Shown piece after piece: positions 1 to 8,695 of a stretch of DNA of 64,000 nucleotides. Source of the stretch: Kangiellaceae bacterium (GTDB taxonomy: Bacteria; Pseudomonadota; Gammaproteobacteria; Enterobacterales; Kangiellaceae); contig JAPHTP010000061.1 in the NCBI GenBank assembly GCA_026196875.1, forward strand, positions 1-64,000, written 5' to 3'. The position numbers and the translations under genes were made by a program. Numbering within the stretch: the stretch's first letter is position 1; each line of letters starts with the position of its first letter. The notes beneath the pieces were generated by a model. The model was not told the DNA's origin. It saw only the letters and a program-made list of their open reading frames with translations, and did not search any database.

Positions 1-31
1 CTTAGGAACTTTTATCATCTACATCTCAATT

Positions 32-256
32 CTACATCGCAGTATTTATCAGTCTTAATTCACTTCTTAATTCACTTCTTAATTCACTTCTTAATTCACT
101 TCTTAATTCACTTCTTAATTCACTTCTTAATTCACTTCTTAATTCATTGTCGAGTATAAAAACCGAAAATGTCACTATAAACCCTATTAAAGTCATTATT
201 GCCACTTTAGTCAAGCTGATTCTACCCGTAAAATGAACAGTATCAATGATTTTCAA
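32..256 (-). CDS. possible small membrane peptide with ELRS tandem repeats (doubtful)
   Basis: A 74-codon frame opening with TTG. It has a hydrophobic stretch at about residues 16-35 that could be one membrane span, then seven tandem Glu-Leu-Arg-Ser repeats from the 12-bp DNA repeat and a short tail. No Shine-Dalgarno is visible before the TTG, and the frame runs into the ribosome binding site region of the oppositely oriented gene starting at 268. It may be open simply because the repeat has no stop codons. I list it because the hydrophobic segment plus charged repeat is coherent, but it could easily be non-coding. Confidence 0.2.
   Translation of the reverse strand: MKIIDTVHFTGRISLTKVAIMTLIGFIVTFSVFILDNELRSELRSELRSELRSELRSELRSELRSELRLINTAM
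54..146. repeat. 12-bp tandem repeat, about 7.75 copies
   Basis: Seven perfect back-to-back copies of CTTAATTCACTT followed by a partial eighth copy. The 12-bp period is a multiple of three, so any reading frame through it stays open. On the minus strand it encodes a repeated Ser-Glu-Leu-Arg tetrapeptide. The absence of unique spacers rules out a CRISPR array. Such short perfect arrays are typical of slippage-prone loci that vary in copy number between strains. Confidence 0.95.
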
Positions 257-267
257 GGAGAAAGTCG

Positions 268-564
268 ATGAAGCTCCCTCACTTTATATCTTTATTAGTT
301 TTGTTTGCAGCCTGTTTCCTGGTATCTCTATACTTGACTATTTTCGCCGAAATAACGGCATTCAGAATTTTTGTTGTGTTTCCGGCATTATTTTTGACTA
401 TGTTCGCAACTTTCGGCTATTTAATCGAATCTCGAAATGGATTTATGGTATCGAAAGAGAACAGGACTAAAGTTAAGGAATTGGATGAAAGGAATCTAAC
501 TCAAAATGAGTCAACATGTAGCTTTGCTATAAAATTTAGAACAGATTCAAATAAAGTCGCTTGA
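268..564 (+). CDS. small two-span membrane protein, function unknown
   Basis: A 98-residue protein I do not recognise. Two hydrophobic segments (about residues 5-27 and 32-52) are consistent with two inner-membrane helices, followed by a polar, charged C-terminal tail of about 45 residues that includes two cysteine-free acidic/lysine-rich stretches. The ATG follows a strong AAGGAG seven bases upstream, which is the main reason to accept the gene and this start. It ends shortly before a bidirectional terminator shared with the convergent rplS operon. No operon partner is visible to its left. Confidence 0.6.
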   Translation: MKLPHFISLLVLFAACFLVSLYLTIFAEITAFRIFVVFPALFLTMFATFGYLIESRNGFMVSKENRTKVKELDERNLTQNESTCSFAIKFRTDSNKVA

Positions 565-587
565 CCAATGCTCACCAAAAACAGGCA

Positions 588-617
588 TAAAAAAAGGCGC
601 TTAAAGCGCCTTTTTTC
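588..617. terminator. bidirectional intrinsic terminator
   Basis: A run of A, the stem GGCGC/GCGCC with a five-base loop, then a run of six T. It is symmetric and serves both the plus-strand small membrane protein gene and the minus-strand rpsP-rimM-trmD-rplS operon. Confidence 0.9.
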
Positions 618-629
618 ATAAGTAATAAT

Positions 630-986
630 TTACTTTTTATGGTCAAGCTTCTCTTTGATACGAGCAGATTTACCACTACGCTCGCGTAGGTAGTAAAGCT
701 TAGCTTGACGAACGTCACCGCGACGCTTAACAGTGATGCTGTCAACCAATGGACTATATGTTTGGAAAACACGCTCAACACCTTCACCGTAAGAAATTTT
801 TCTTACTGTGAAAGCAGAGTTTAAACCACGGTTTTTAACTGCGATTACAACACCTTCAAAAGCCTGAAGACGCTCACGATCACCTTCTTTAACCTTCACC
901 TGAACAACGACAGTATCACCTGGTGCAAATTCAGGGATCTCTTTACTCATTTGTTCCTGTTCCAGCTGATCAATTATCTTACTCAT
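630..986 (-). CDS. rplS: 50S ribosomal protein L19
   Basis: A 118-residue protein matching bacterial L19 in length and sequence: the [13 protein letters not shown]-terminus, the basic beta-rich core containing the [20 protein letters not shown] region, and the lysine/arginine-rich C-terminus. L19 sits at the 30S-50S interface of the ribosome. The ATG has AGGAG seven bases upstream. It is the last gene of the rpsP-rimM-trmD-rplS operon, the canonical gammaproteobacterial order, and a terminator lies just downstream. Identification is secure. Confidence 0.98.
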   Translation of the reverse strand: MSKIIDQLEQEQMSKEIPEFAPGDTVVVQVKVKEGDRERLQAFEGVVIAVKNRGLNSAFTVRKISYGEGVERVFQTYSPLVDSITVKRRGDVRQAKLYYLRERSGKSARIKEKLDHKK

Positions 987-1028
987 TGTTCACTCCTGGG
1001 TCTCAAAATATAAAATTCAAATTAAATT

Positions 1029-1826
1029 CTAGTTTGTTTCAGAGTCATCATTATTAACTCGATAATCCTTCTGAAACGCCTCGAGCAACTTTTGCTCTTT
1101 TCGGGTTAATTCTTTCTGTTGCAACAACTCCGGGCGTCTTAACCAAGTGCGTCCTAGTCGTTGCTGTAGTCGCCACTCTTCAATTCTTTGGTGGTTACCA
1201 CTTAATAATACTTCTGGCACTTGCTCTCCTGCATAAACTTCAGGACGAGTATAGTGCGGATGATCCAATAATCCATCACTAAAGGAGTCTTGTTCCACTG
1301 AATCAGCATGTCCCAGTACGCCTGGAACCGTTCTTCCTACTGAATCAATCAAGGCCATCGCTGCCAATTCACCGCCGCTTAATATGAAATCTCCCAGGGA
1401 AATTTCTAAATCGACGTGCTCTTGCAGAAGCCTTTCGTCAATACCTTCATATCGACCTGCCACCAGAATCAAATGCGATTCCTGACTGAGCTCATTGACC
1501 AATTGTTGGTCAAATCTCCGCCCTTGGGGTGACAAATAAATAACTTTGCCTGGCTGAACTCGCTGACTCTGCTCAATAGCCTTTTCTAAAGGCTCAACTT
1601 TCATCAACATTCCAGGTCCACCACCGTATGGCCGATCATCAACTGTACGGTGCTTGTCAGAAGTAAAATCTCTAGGATTCACTTTATCTACTGACAAAAT
1701 GCCTTGTTTAATCGCCCGACTGATAACGCCTTGCTCAGTCACAGCATCAAACATTTCAGGAAAGAGCGTAATCGCTGTAAACCTGATATCGGGTTGTATA
1801 CTCTCTACATTAGAGATATTCGTCAT
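1029..1826 (-). CDS. trmD: tRNA (guanine-N1)-methyltransferase
   Basis: A 265-residue SPOUT-class methyltransferase that makes m1G37 in tRNAs with G36-G37 and so prevents +1 frameshifting. Diagnostic elements are the RPYGGGPGM loop near residue 67, and the trefoil-knot SAM site with [10 protein letters not shown] and [14 protein letters not shown] around residues 125-155. The start codon lies inside the end of rimM: the two genes overlap by 17 bp in different frames, so they are probably translationally coupled. The length is normal for TrmD. Confidence 0.98.
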   Translation of the reverse strand: MTNISNVESIQPDIRFTAITLFPEMFDAVTEQGVISRAIKQGILSVDKVNPRDFTSDKHRTVDDRPYGGGPGMLMKVEPLEKAIEQSQRVQPGKVIYLSPQGRRFDQQLVNELSQESHLILVAGRYEGIDERLLQEHVDLEISLGDFILSGGELAAMALIDSVGRTVPGVLGHADSVEQDSFSDGLLDHPHYTRPEVYAGEQVPEVLLSGNHQRIEEWRLQQRLGRTWLRRPELLQQKELTRKEQKLLEAFQKDYRVNNDDSETN

Positions 1827-2337
1827 CCCAATCTACCTCGATCTGATTAGTGTCCAGATCGACTTTTTTAATAACCTGTTTGGGAATGTAAGGAATCATC
1901 ATCTCCTTACTCTTTTCCCCGGCAACTTTGGGAAGCTTGACGACCAATACGTCGTTAGCACCAGTTTCTATTAAATGCGAAACCTTGCCGATGTTATCGC
2001 CTTGAAGGTTAATCACCTCTAATCCTTCAAGATCTCGCCAATAAAAGTCATTTTCCCCCAGCGTCTTTAACTGAGATGGCTCAATGGCGATTTTGGTACC
2101 TATCATTGAGTTGGCTTTCTCTCGGTCATCTACTCCATCGAGTTGCGCCACGATGGTTTTACCCTGAGAGCGCCCATTAAGTAGTTTAACCGACTTCCAC
2201 TCTTTCCCCTGCTTAAGCAACCAGGGGTTATATTTGACGATGTTGAGCCTCGGTTCAGTATGCGAAAATACTTTTACCCAGCCTTTTACGCCAAAAACCC
2301 CAGTTATTTCACCAATAATAACTGGAGATTCACTCAT
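1810..2337 (-). CDS. rimM: 16S rRNA processing protein RimM
   Basis: A 175-residue ribosome maturation factor that binds S19 and helps 30S head assembly. The N-terminal RimM barrel begins with [16 protein letters not shown]. The second, PRC-barrel-like half holds the typical [12 protein letters not shown] segment and ends in a VDWDDEYL-type acidic tail. It lies between rpsP (19-bp gap) and trmD (17-bp overlap) in the standard operon. Confidence 0.97.
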   Translation of the reverse strand: MSESPVIIGEITGVFGVKGWVKVFSHTEPRLNIVKYNPWLLKQGKEWKSVKLLNGRSQGKTIVAQLDGVDDREKANSMIGTKIAIEPSQLKTLGENDFYWRDLEGLEVINLQGDNIGKVSHLIETGANDVLVVKLPKVAGEKSKEMMIPYIPKQVIKKVDLDTNQIEVDWDDEYL

Positions 2338-2356
2338 CGCTCTAAGTCGCTAATTA

Positions 2357-2602
2357 TTAAGCTGCTTGGCTGTCTTTAATTAACTTTTTAACGCGATCGC
2401 TTAATTGAGCACCTTCACCAACCCAGTGATCAACACGAGCCTGGTCAACACGGATACGCTCTTCTTGACCTGTTGCAACTGGGTTGAAGAAACCAACACG
2501 CTCGATAAATCGACCGTCACGAGCACTACGCTTGTCAGTAACAACCATGTGGTAAAAAGGGCGCTTTTTAGAGCCACCGCGAGCTAAACGTATGGTTACC
2601 AT
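2357..2602 (-). CDS. rpsP: 30S ribosomal protein S16
   Basis: An 81-residue protein with the unmistakable S16 start [20 protein letters not shown] and the later segment [15 protein letters not shown]16 is needed for early 30S assembly. It is the first gene of the operon. The promoter should lie in the 2603-2809 gap between it and ffh, which is transcribed in the same direction. A GAGG motif precedes the ATG at a slightly long spacing. Confidence 0.98.
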   Translation of the reverse strand: MVTIRLARGGSKKRPFYHMVVTDKRSARDGRFIERVGFFNPVATGQEERIRVDQARVDHWVGEGAQLSDRVKKLIKDSQAA

Positions 2603-2761
2603 GCGTTATAAATCCTCTAAATTCTTAACATTTTTCCGGGGAGAAAGCAGTTTAAAAGGCTTTTAATAGACCCCGGTTCTCAAAGGACGCGCATTTTATC
2701 CTTAAACGTCTCATTTGGGAACCCTTTTTGGGCTTAAAATTGGTGATTATTGAAGAATAAT

Positions 2762-2791
2762 GACCCTTAAGCGTTTTTTTATGCTTAAGGG
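2762..2791 (-). terminator. hairpin downstream of ffh, probable terminator
   Basis: A perfect ten-base inverted repeat (ACCCTTAAGC and its complement) around a ten-base A/T loop, 20 bp past the ffh stop. It lacks a good U tract on the minus strand, so it may attenuate or protect the 3' end rather than fully terminate. Confidence 0.55.
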
Positions 2792-2809
2792 TGTATATAT
2801 TAGTTATTT

Positions 2810-4183
2810 TTATCGACCGAATGGTGGCATACCGCCACCAGGCATCATGCCAGACATACCACGCATCATTTTCATCATTCCGCCTTTGCCCTTCATTTTT
2901 TTCATCATTTTTTGCATTTGCTTGAACTGTTTTAGGAGGCGATTTACAGCTTGTACGTCGGTCCCAGACCCGTTAGCGATGCGTTTTTTGCGAGACCCTT
3001 TAATAATATCGGGAAATGCCCTTTCTTTTTGGGTCATTGAGTTGATGATCGCTTCCATCTGCACGGTCACTTTATCATTCATTTGGTCTTTGGCGGCTTG
3101 CGGAATATTTCCCATTCCCGGCATTTTATCCATCAAACCAGTTAAGCCGCCCATACTTTTCATTTGCACAAGTTGCTCGCGGAAGTCTTCCAAATCGAAG
3201 CCTTGGCCTTTAATAACCTTTTTAGCTAACTTTTGCGCTTTTTCTTTATCAACTTTACGCTCGACTTCCTCAATAAGAGAGAGCATATCCCCCATACCAA
3301 GAATTCGAGAAGCAATTCTTTCTGGGTGGAACGGCTCTAATGCATCCAGCTTTTCCCCTACCCCGATGAATTTAATTGGTTTACCTGTGATATGTCGAAT
3401 AGACAGAGCTGCACCGCCGCGCGCATCACCGTCAGCCTTGGTTAACACCACCCCTGTAAGCGGTAATGCTTCATCAAATGCTTTCGCGGTATTGGCCGCG
3501 TCCTGACCAGTCATACTGTCAACAACAAACAAAGTCTCAGCTGGATTTACAGCCTTGTGGAGCACTTTGATTTCGTCCATCATTTCTTCGTCAACAGCTA
3601 AGCGGCCAGCTGTATCAAGAATCAAAACATCTGCAAAAGCTTTTTTTGCTTCAGCAATTGCTGCTTTAGCTATATCAACAGGTTTTTGGCTTTCATTACT
3701 TGGGAAAAACTGAGCTCCGACTTCTCCGGCGACTTTTTCTAACTGGGCAATTGCCGCAGGGCGGTATACGTCAGCACTAACCACCATAACCGACTTCTTT
3801 TCGCGCTCGATTAAGTAACGTGCGAGTTTCGCCGTAGAAGTTGTTTTACCAGCTCCTTGCAGACCGGCCATTAAAACCACGGCTGGGGGCTTGGCTTTTA
3901 ACTCAAGAGACTCATTCGCTTGCCCCATCGCCTTGATCATTTCATCATTAACTATCTTGATAAATGCTTGGCCAGGACTGAGGCTAGACTTAACTTCTTT
4001 ACCTAGAGCACGATATTTGATCTTGGTGACAAAGTCTTTAACTACAGGAAGCGCTACGTCAGCTTCAAGCAAAGCCATACGCACTTCTCGTAGCGTTGTT
4101 TTAATATTGTCCTCAGTAATTCGACCCTTACCACTTACCTTCTTTAATACCCGGTTTAAGCGGTCACTTAAATTATCAAACAT
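2810..4183 (-). CDS. ffh: signal recognition particle protein Ffh (SRP54 GTPase)
   Basis: A 457-residue SRP GTPase that binds 4.5S RNA and signal sequences and delivers nascent membrane proteins to FtsY. The order is an N domain (about 1-90), then a G domain with P-loop GLQGAGKTTS near residue 106 and the DTAGR motif near 190. The C-terminal M domain is extremely methionine rich and ends in a Gly/Met/Pro tail. An AGGA lies upstream of the ATG. It is divergent from ypjD, as in other gammaproteobacteria. The 4.5S RNA gene itself is not in the adjacent gap. Confidence 0.98.
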   Translation of the reverse strand: MFDNLSDRLNRVLKKVSGKGRITEDNIKTTLREVRMALLEADVALPVVKDFVTKIKYRALGKEVKSSLSPGQAFIKIVNDEMIKAMGQANESLELKAKPPAVVLMAGLQGAGKTTSTAKLARYLIEREKKSVMVVSADVYRPAAIAQLEKVAGEVGAQFFPSNESQKPVDIAKAAIAEAKKAFADVLILDTAGRLAVDEEMMDEIKVLHKAVNPAETLFVVDSMTGQDAANTAKAFDEALPLTGVVLTKADGDARGGAALSIRHITGKPIKFIGVGEKLDALEPFHPERIASRILGMGDMLSLIEEVERKVDKEKAQKLAKKVIKGQGFDLEDFREQLVQMKSMGGLTGLMDKMPGMGNIPQAAKDQMNDKVTVQMEAIINSMTQKERAFPDIIKGSRKKRIANGSGTDVQAVNRLLKQFKQMQKMMKKMKGKGGMMKMMRGMSGMMPGGGMPPFGR

Positions 4184-4593
4184 TCAAAAATCCTAATTTG
4201 GCGGTTTTAATCGGCCTTTCTCTATGGCAGCTATTATAGCGAGTTTAAAAGGGAGCTCAACATCGAAGCCGAAATCCACTTAAAAAAAGAAAGTCACTCA
4301 CTTTTTGAGTTAGGTCATACTCATTTACAGATTTAAGCAAGATAAACAGTTTACACGTAAGCGAGCCTTGATCATAATAAGCTCAGGTTAGGGCCTGCTT
4401 TTTTGTCAGCTTTGGCCCTGCGATTGAGGCTAAAATGACATCTCTCATTGTCGCCTAAGTGCGCCTACTTTTGGTACTCCTGATTTATGTGGTATATCTA
4501 GCCGCAATCGTTGCACCTAGACTTATGTCATTTTAGTCACAAGAATGGCTGCTGACAAAAGATAAACAGGTCCTTAATTAAAGGTTTTTTAAG
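4184..4593. other. 410-bp intergenic region between ffh and ypjD
   Basis: This divergent gap must carry the ffh and ypjD promoters. Its main structure is a long imperfect inverted repeat at 4401-4560, listed separately. An 11-bp direct repeat, AAGATAAACAG, occurs at 4339-4349 and 4559-4569. I found no credible open reading frame, and none of the conserved 4.5S RNA bases I would expect beside ffh. Confidence 0.6.
4401..4560. repeat. 160-bp imperfect palindromic element
   Basis: The outer arms TTTTGTCAGC (4401-4410) and GCTGACAAAA (4551-4560) are perfectly complementary. An inner pair, CTAAAATGACA (4430-4440) and TGTCATTTTAG (4526-4536), is also perfectly complementary. Between them the arms keep scattered complementarity (for example CTAAGTGC against GCACCTAG). 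The whole could fold into one long interrupted hairpin. It could be a MITE-like element or a structured RNA. No transposase or clear target duplication abuts it. Confidence 0.55.
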
Positions 4594-5385
4594 TTGTTAG
4601 TTACATCTCTAGAAGTCATTAGCATCCTTCTTTATCTGGGAATATTTAGTTACTCCTGGCAGCTTTTATCACAAGGAAAAACTCTCAGCTCACATACAGG
4701 TTGGGTACTGTTAATTGCGCTTATCACCCATGGATATCTATGCTACAAGCTAATTGATGGTGGCGAAGGCCAAAACCTGGGGCTATTTAACATTTTCAGT
4801 ATGACCACTTGGTTGGCAATGTGTTTGGTTGGTTGGAACCTATTCAGGCATAAAGCTCATTCTCTACTTTTAGTAACCTTACCTATCGCAATAATCAGCA
4901 TTATTGAAGCTGCATTTTTATCCGGCTCTTCGGTAATTACACTAAGTGGCAAACCTTTAAATCTGCTACATATTTTTACCGGCATAGCAGCTATGAGTAT
5001 TTTGCTCCTATCAGCATTGCAGTCAGCTCTGGTCCTCTATTTAGACCGTGGATTAAAACACCACCCTGCAGCTATCCATAGTTGGTTAGGACCGTTACAA
5101 GGTATGGAAAGGTACTTGATTCAACTGCTTACAGTTGGTTTCATCTTAATGTCCGTATCCTTATTTTTAGTATTGTGGCTACCTAACGAGTTAAAATCGG
5201 CTCAAGCAATTCATAAAATTGTGCTTACAATTGCTTCCTGGATTATACTTGCCAGCTTAATGTTCGGTCGCTATATTCGTGGATGGCGCGGTGTTTTCGC
5301 TGCTAAATGGAGCCTGCTTGGCGTATTTTTACTTTTATTGGGATATTTTGGCAGTAAGCTAGTAATTGAGTATATAGTTAACTAA
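4594..5385 (+). CDS. ypjD: CcsA/HemX-like membrane protein YpjD
   Basis: A 263-residue polytopic inner-membrane protein with about eight predicted helices. It belongs to the cytochrome c assembly (CcsA/HemX-like) superfamily and matches YpjD of gammaproteobacteria in length and position. It is found divergent from ffh and just upstream of the yfjD/CorB-type gene, as in Escherichia coli, where it has been linked to magnesium/cobalt handling. It starts with TTG (MLVTSLEV); no better in-frame ATG is evident nearby. Its biochemical role is not settled, and the haem-related name is inherited from the superfamily. Confidence 0.85.
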   Translation: MLVTSLEVISILLYLGIFSYSWQLLSQGKTLSSHTGWVLLIALITHGYLCYKLIDGGEGQNLGLFNIFSMTTWLAMCLVGWNLFRHKAHSLLLVTLPIAIISIIEAAFLSGSSVITLSGKPLNLLHIFTGIAAMSILLLSALQSALVLYLDRGLKHHPAAIHSWLGPLQGMERYLIQLLTVGFILMSVSLFLVLWLPNELKSAQAIHKIVLTIASWIILASLMFGRYIRGWRGVFAAKWSLLGVFLLLLGYFGSKLVIEYIVN

Positions 5386-5443
5386 AATCGAAGCTTATTG
5401 GTTCACCCCTGTAGAACTCACTTAAATTCAGAGATCCACTTCA

Positions 5444-6730
5444 TTGGACGACATATCTACGACGACACTGTCGTTAATTCTATTAGCTTGCATCATTCTC
5501 TCTGGTTTTTTCTCTAGCTCTGAAACGGGCATGATGTCGCTCAACCGCTATAGACTAAAGCATAAAGCCAAATCCAAACACCGAGCAGCAATGTTGACAC
5601 AAAAGCTGCTTGATAGGCCTGATAGATTAATTGGGCTTATCTTAATAGGTAATAACTTCGTCAATATTTTAGCAGCGTCTATTGCTACTATAATTTGTGT
5701 GCGCCTTTGGGGTCAAAATGGAATATGGATTGCTACCGCAGGCCTTACTTTTATCATATTGGTCTTCGCCGAAGTCACTCCTAAAACCCTAGCGGCTCTG
5801 CACCCTGAGAAAATAGCATTTCCGGCAGTCTACGTCCTTACCCCTTTATACAAAGTCTGTTTCTTCTTAGTCATCGGTTTAAACGCTATTACCAACGGCT
5901 TGCTTAGGCTTTTTGGCATAAGGGTTGAGGATGGCGGTAATGAACACTTGAGCTCTGATGAACTAAAAACTGTAGTAAACGAAGCAGGTGCTCTAATCCC
6001 CAAAAGGCACCAAAACATGCTTTTAAGCGTACTCGATCTGGAAAAAGTTACCGTCGAAGACATAATGATCCCAAGAAATGAGATTTCTGGAATCGACCTT
6101 GATGAGCCTCTCGACGAAATCATCGCCCAAATGAAGAATACAGTACATACGCGGTTACCAGTTTATTCGGACGAAATAGACAATATTGAAGGCTTTTTGC
6201 ATGCAAGACAGATGATCAAATTACTAGCCTACAACGAAGAGGACCTAACAAAAGAGGCGATTAAACAAGCCGTAACACCGGTTTATTTTATTCCCGAAGG
6301 AACCCCACTAAATACTCAGCTGTTAAATTTCCAAAGAAAAAAGTTAAGAATTGGTTTAGTTGTAGACGAATACGGGGATATCCAAGGGCTGGCGACACTA
6401 GAAGATATTCTCGAAGAGATTGTTGGCGAATTTACTACAGATATCGCAGATACCAGTAAAGATATATCTAAAGAAGAAGATGGCAGCATAATAATCGATG
6501 GTAGCGCGACTATTAGAGAAATTAACCGCTCTTTAAGTTGGGAATTGCCGACCGATGGACCAAAGACCTTAAATGGCTTAATTCTGGAGTATATTGAGTC
6601 TATACCTAAAGCGGGCACCGGATTCAGGCTAGGAGGCTACCCTATGGAAATTCTTCAAGTAAAGTCGAATATGATAAAAAGCGTGAGAGTTTGGCCCGAA
6701 CTTTTTATTTCAGAAACCGTCACAGAATAA
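5444..6730 (+). CDS. yfjD: CNNM/CorB-type membrane transporter (DUF21-CBS-CorC_HlyC)
   Basis: A 428-residue protein with the classic three-part layout: an N-terminal CNNM/DUF21 membrane domain (about 1-190, beginning with hydrophobic helices and the SSSETGMMSLN motif), a tandem CBS pair (about 205-335), and a C-terminal CorC_HlyC transporter-associated domain (about 345-425). Family members are implicated in Mg2+/Co2+ efflux and resistance. It begins with TTG 58 bp after ypjD and is probably co-transcribed with it. The neighbourhood matches E. coli yfjD. Confidence 0.9.
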   Translation: MDDISTTTLSLILLACIILSGFFSSSETGMMSLNRYRLKHKAKSKHRAAMLTQKLLDRPDRLIGLILIGNNFVNILAASIATIICVRLWGQNGIWIATAGLTFIILVFAEVTPKTLAALHPEKIAFPAVYVLTPLYKVCFFLVIGLNAITNGLLRLFGIRVEDGGNEHLSSDELKTVVNEAGALIPKRHQNMLLSVLDLEKVTVEDIMIPRNEISGIDLDEPLDEIIAQMKNTVHTRLPVYSDEIDNIEGFLHARQMIKLLAYNEEDLTKEAIKQAVTPVYFIPEGTPLNTQLLNFQRKKLRIGLVVDEYGDIQGLATLEDILEEIVGEFTTDIADTSKDISKEEDGSIIIDGSATIREINRSLSWELPTDGPKTLNGLILEYIESIPKAGTGFRLGGYPMEILQVKSNMIKSVRVWPELFISETVTE

Positions 6731-6942
6731 ATAATTTATTAAAATCAAGGACCAACAAGCCTTAACCCATGCTACTTTTGGATTAATTTAGTCTAAAAGG
6801 TCGATTTTTCTTGCCCAAATTATTCCACTTGAACTATTTTAGTGTTATCTTTTAATTTTGAGATATAGTTCACATAATTATTGCTAGGCATAGTTTAATG
6901 CCAATCGTGGATAACTGCCAGACTGAGCTCATGGAGGACTGA

Positions 6943-7218
6943 ATGGCCGAAAACTTATCTTTATATACCTGTCGAAACGGCGAAACAACCACTCGTCAAT
7001 TCATTCGTTCTGGACGCTTTTTCCAAAACTCAGGCCACTGGTTCTTCAAAACACGCGAAGGTGTTGATTATGGCCCGTTTAATAGCCGCACAGAATGCCG
7101 TTACGCCTACAACGAATTTATCGAGATAGTTTCCAACCAAAGTGATCTTAGCACTATGCCTCTTGATTACAATGATTCGGAGACGGACTGGGAGATACCC
7201 AACATTAAGTTTAATTAA
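6943..7218 (+). CDS. DUF6316-type small protein
   Basis: A 91-residue soluble protein with the pattern RSGRFFQNSGHWFFKTREG followed by a GPF segment and a C-terminal acidic tail. I recognise this as the small DUF6316-type family of marine gammaproteobacteria, whose function is unknown. The aromatic, beta-strand-like core suggests a small beta-sheet domain. The ATG is preceded by GGAGGACTG. A strong terminator follows immediately, and a 210-bp gap separates it from the transporter upstream, so it is probably a single-gene transcript. Confidence 0.75.
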   Translation: MAENLSLYTCRNGETTTRQFIRSGRFFQNSGHWFFKTREGVDYGPFNSRTECRYAYNEFIEIVSNQSDLSTMPLDYNDSETDWEIPNIKFN

Positions 7219-7231
7219 AAAACGACCCCAT

Positions 7232-7260
7232 AAAAAAAGCGGCAGTAGCCGCTTTTTTTA
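7232..7260. terminator. bidirectional intrinsic terminator
   Basis: An A tract, the stem AGCGGC/GCCGCT with loop AGTA, and a seven-T tract. It separates the plus-strand DUF6316 gene from the convergent minus-strand DUF3570 operon and works in both directions. Confidence 0.92.
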
Positions 7261-7279
7261 CATCGAAACATCTTAATTA

Positions 7280-8467
7280 TTAGTAAAAAATTGACACATA
7301 AAATCTGATTACGTTAGCGCTGAAGGAATACAAAGGCTCAGTGCCGGCAGGAGCATCAACCGTCAGGTCCCTAAAGTTATCAAAATCGAACCGGATATGA
7401 TCAACACTTAAATGAACAACAAATTTGTTTAAAGTTTCCCAGTCTGGAAGCTCTTTTTCATAACTCACCCCTAAACCGATAGTCTGCGAGGTAAAAGTGC
7501 TCATTTCTTTATCTCGAGCCCGAAAGTTTTGTTGATCGATTCGATCAAACAAATCACTGTAGAAGTCTGCATTGTTCTGACTATAACTACGTATTTTCGC
7601 ATCAAATATCCACTCATCTCCATAGGGATGAACATAAGCTATTTCAGCTGTATCGGCTTCAATTCCCCAGGTATCAGTAAATGTTTTTAGCTCTAACTTT
7701 ACAGAAGCTCTATAAGGGAGATAGTACATTCCGCGCACAGCAAAAGCATCACTAGTGCGCGTACTTGGATAAAATTCCGGCTGAAAGCTATATCCGTTCT
7801 GTCCGCCCGGATCCCTATATCTAACTGAGCGGTACGGATTGTTCAAAAATCCTTCGTCAGTGATAGTTTCAAATGAAGCCCCAAGGATTGAGTCTTTCGT
7901 GAGTATTTGTGAAAGGCCTAGCCTTAAATGCCGGCGGTTGGTTTCTTCAGCAAAGTCCGGCTCTCCCCTCTTACCTACCGTATCCCAACCTTGAGAGTAA
8001 CCAAGACTGAGAGTAGTTAGATCACCAAAAAAGTCTTGCGAAACATTAAAGTGAGCAGACCGAGCAGCGAAGTCGTTTTCGTCACTTTGGGCGTAGCTCA
8101 AACTCATGATGGTTTTATCGCGAAGATAATCAATACCGACACTTTTTTCGACACGTCTTTCGGTATATGCACTGGCTGTCGTTACAACGTCAATCGAAGC
8201 ACTACTTACATTATCTATGTAGTAGTTCGCCGATACGGATACGGTGTCCTTAATCGACTTGCGGACTAAAATTGATGGTCCCTGAATTTTTACTCCACCA
8301 CCCTCAAAGGAATGATACAGCGCGTCAGTCCTATCTTCAGGAAGAACGGCAGCATTGACAAACCCAGATACCCAAAAGAGAATTAAAGTAGCAAACCAGC
8401 CTGTTACATTTCCCTGAAATTTTGTGTCCCAATTATTCTCATGCTTGGAGGGACTAATTACAGCCAC
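7280..8467 (-). CDS. DUF3570 outer-membrane beta-barrel-like protein
   Basis: A 395-residue exported protein of the DUF3570 family. After an N-terminal hydrophobic segment ending VSGFVNA, the chain is built of alternating amphipathic strands and ends in a phenylalanine/tyrosine-rich strand (FYVSIFY), as outer-membrane barrels do. The open frame extends further upstream, but that part overlaps the DUF4266 gene. The GTG at 8467 has GGAGG five bases upstream and overlaps the preceding stop by 14 bp, so I prefer it. DUF3570, DUF4266 and TlpA-like genes commonly occur together. Their shared role is not established. Confidence 0.82.
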   Translation of the reverse strand: MAVISPSKHENNWDTKFQGNVTGWFATLILFWVSGFVNAAVLPEDRTDALYHSFEGGGVKIQGPSILVRKSIKDTVSVSANYYIDNVSSASIDVVTTASAYTERRVEKSVGIDYLRDKTIMSLSYAQSDENDFAARSAHFNVSQDFFGDLTTLSLGYSQGWDTVGKRGEPDFAEETNRRHLRLGLSQILTKDSILGASFETITDEGFLNNPYRSVRYRDPGGQNGYSFQPEFYPSTRTSDAFAVRGMYYLPYRASVKLELKTFTDTWGIEADTAEIAYVHPYGDEWIFDAKIRSYSQNNADFYSDLFDRIDQQNFRARDKEMSTFTSQTIGLGVSYEKELPDWETLNKFVVHLSVDHIRFDFDNFRDLTVDAPAGTEPLYSFSANVIRFYVSIFY

Positions 8468-8693
8468 AACCACCTCCGGCACTTCCTTCCGCACCGCGTG
8501 CTCCTTCTCTAGCCTGATGGACATGGTGTAAATAATTATCAGACGCTGGAGCTCGGCTAAACGCCATAATTGGATCTGCAAGATTTTGGCGCTCGTAAGG
8601 TTTTACCCAGGGCTCTAAAGAAGAACAACCAGTTAAAATAAACCCACCGGCCACCAGAGCTACTCGAAAAAATTTCTTAAATGGAAAATTCAC
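8454..8693 (-). CDS. DUF4266 lipoprotein
   Basis: A 79-residue small lipoprotein. The signal peptide ends in the lipobox LTGC (Cys about residue 23) and the mature part has the WVKPYERQNLADP segment typical of DUF4266. The C-terminus is glycine/cysteine rich (GGGCGCN). It probably starts with GTG, two bases after the TlpA-like gene, and overlaps the DUF3570 gene, so the three genes form a tight operon. The C-terminal cysteines might be substrates of the adjacent thioredoxin-like protein; that is inference only. Confidence 0.85.
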   Translation of the reverse strand: MNFPFKKFFRVALVAGGFILTGCSSLEPWVKPYERQNLADPIMAFSRAPASDNYLHHVHQAREGARGAEGSAGGGCGCN

Positions 8694-8695
8694 TA

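Noticed and set aside
54-146. Repeat array considered as CRISPR
   Set aside because: The units are 12 bp, contiguous and lack spacers; no cas genes are in the window.
246-470. 74-codon frame overlapping the small membrane protein gene
   Set aside because: It is in another frame of the same strand and has no ribosome binding site, while the gene at 268 has a strong one.
2760-3506. Long plus-strand open frame opposite ffh
   Set aside because: It is the antisense shadow of the ffh M and G domains; no ribosome binding site or family features.
4184-4400. Possible 4.5S RNA gene beside ffh
   Set aside because: The conserved apical-loop bases of 4.5S RNA are not seen in this gap.
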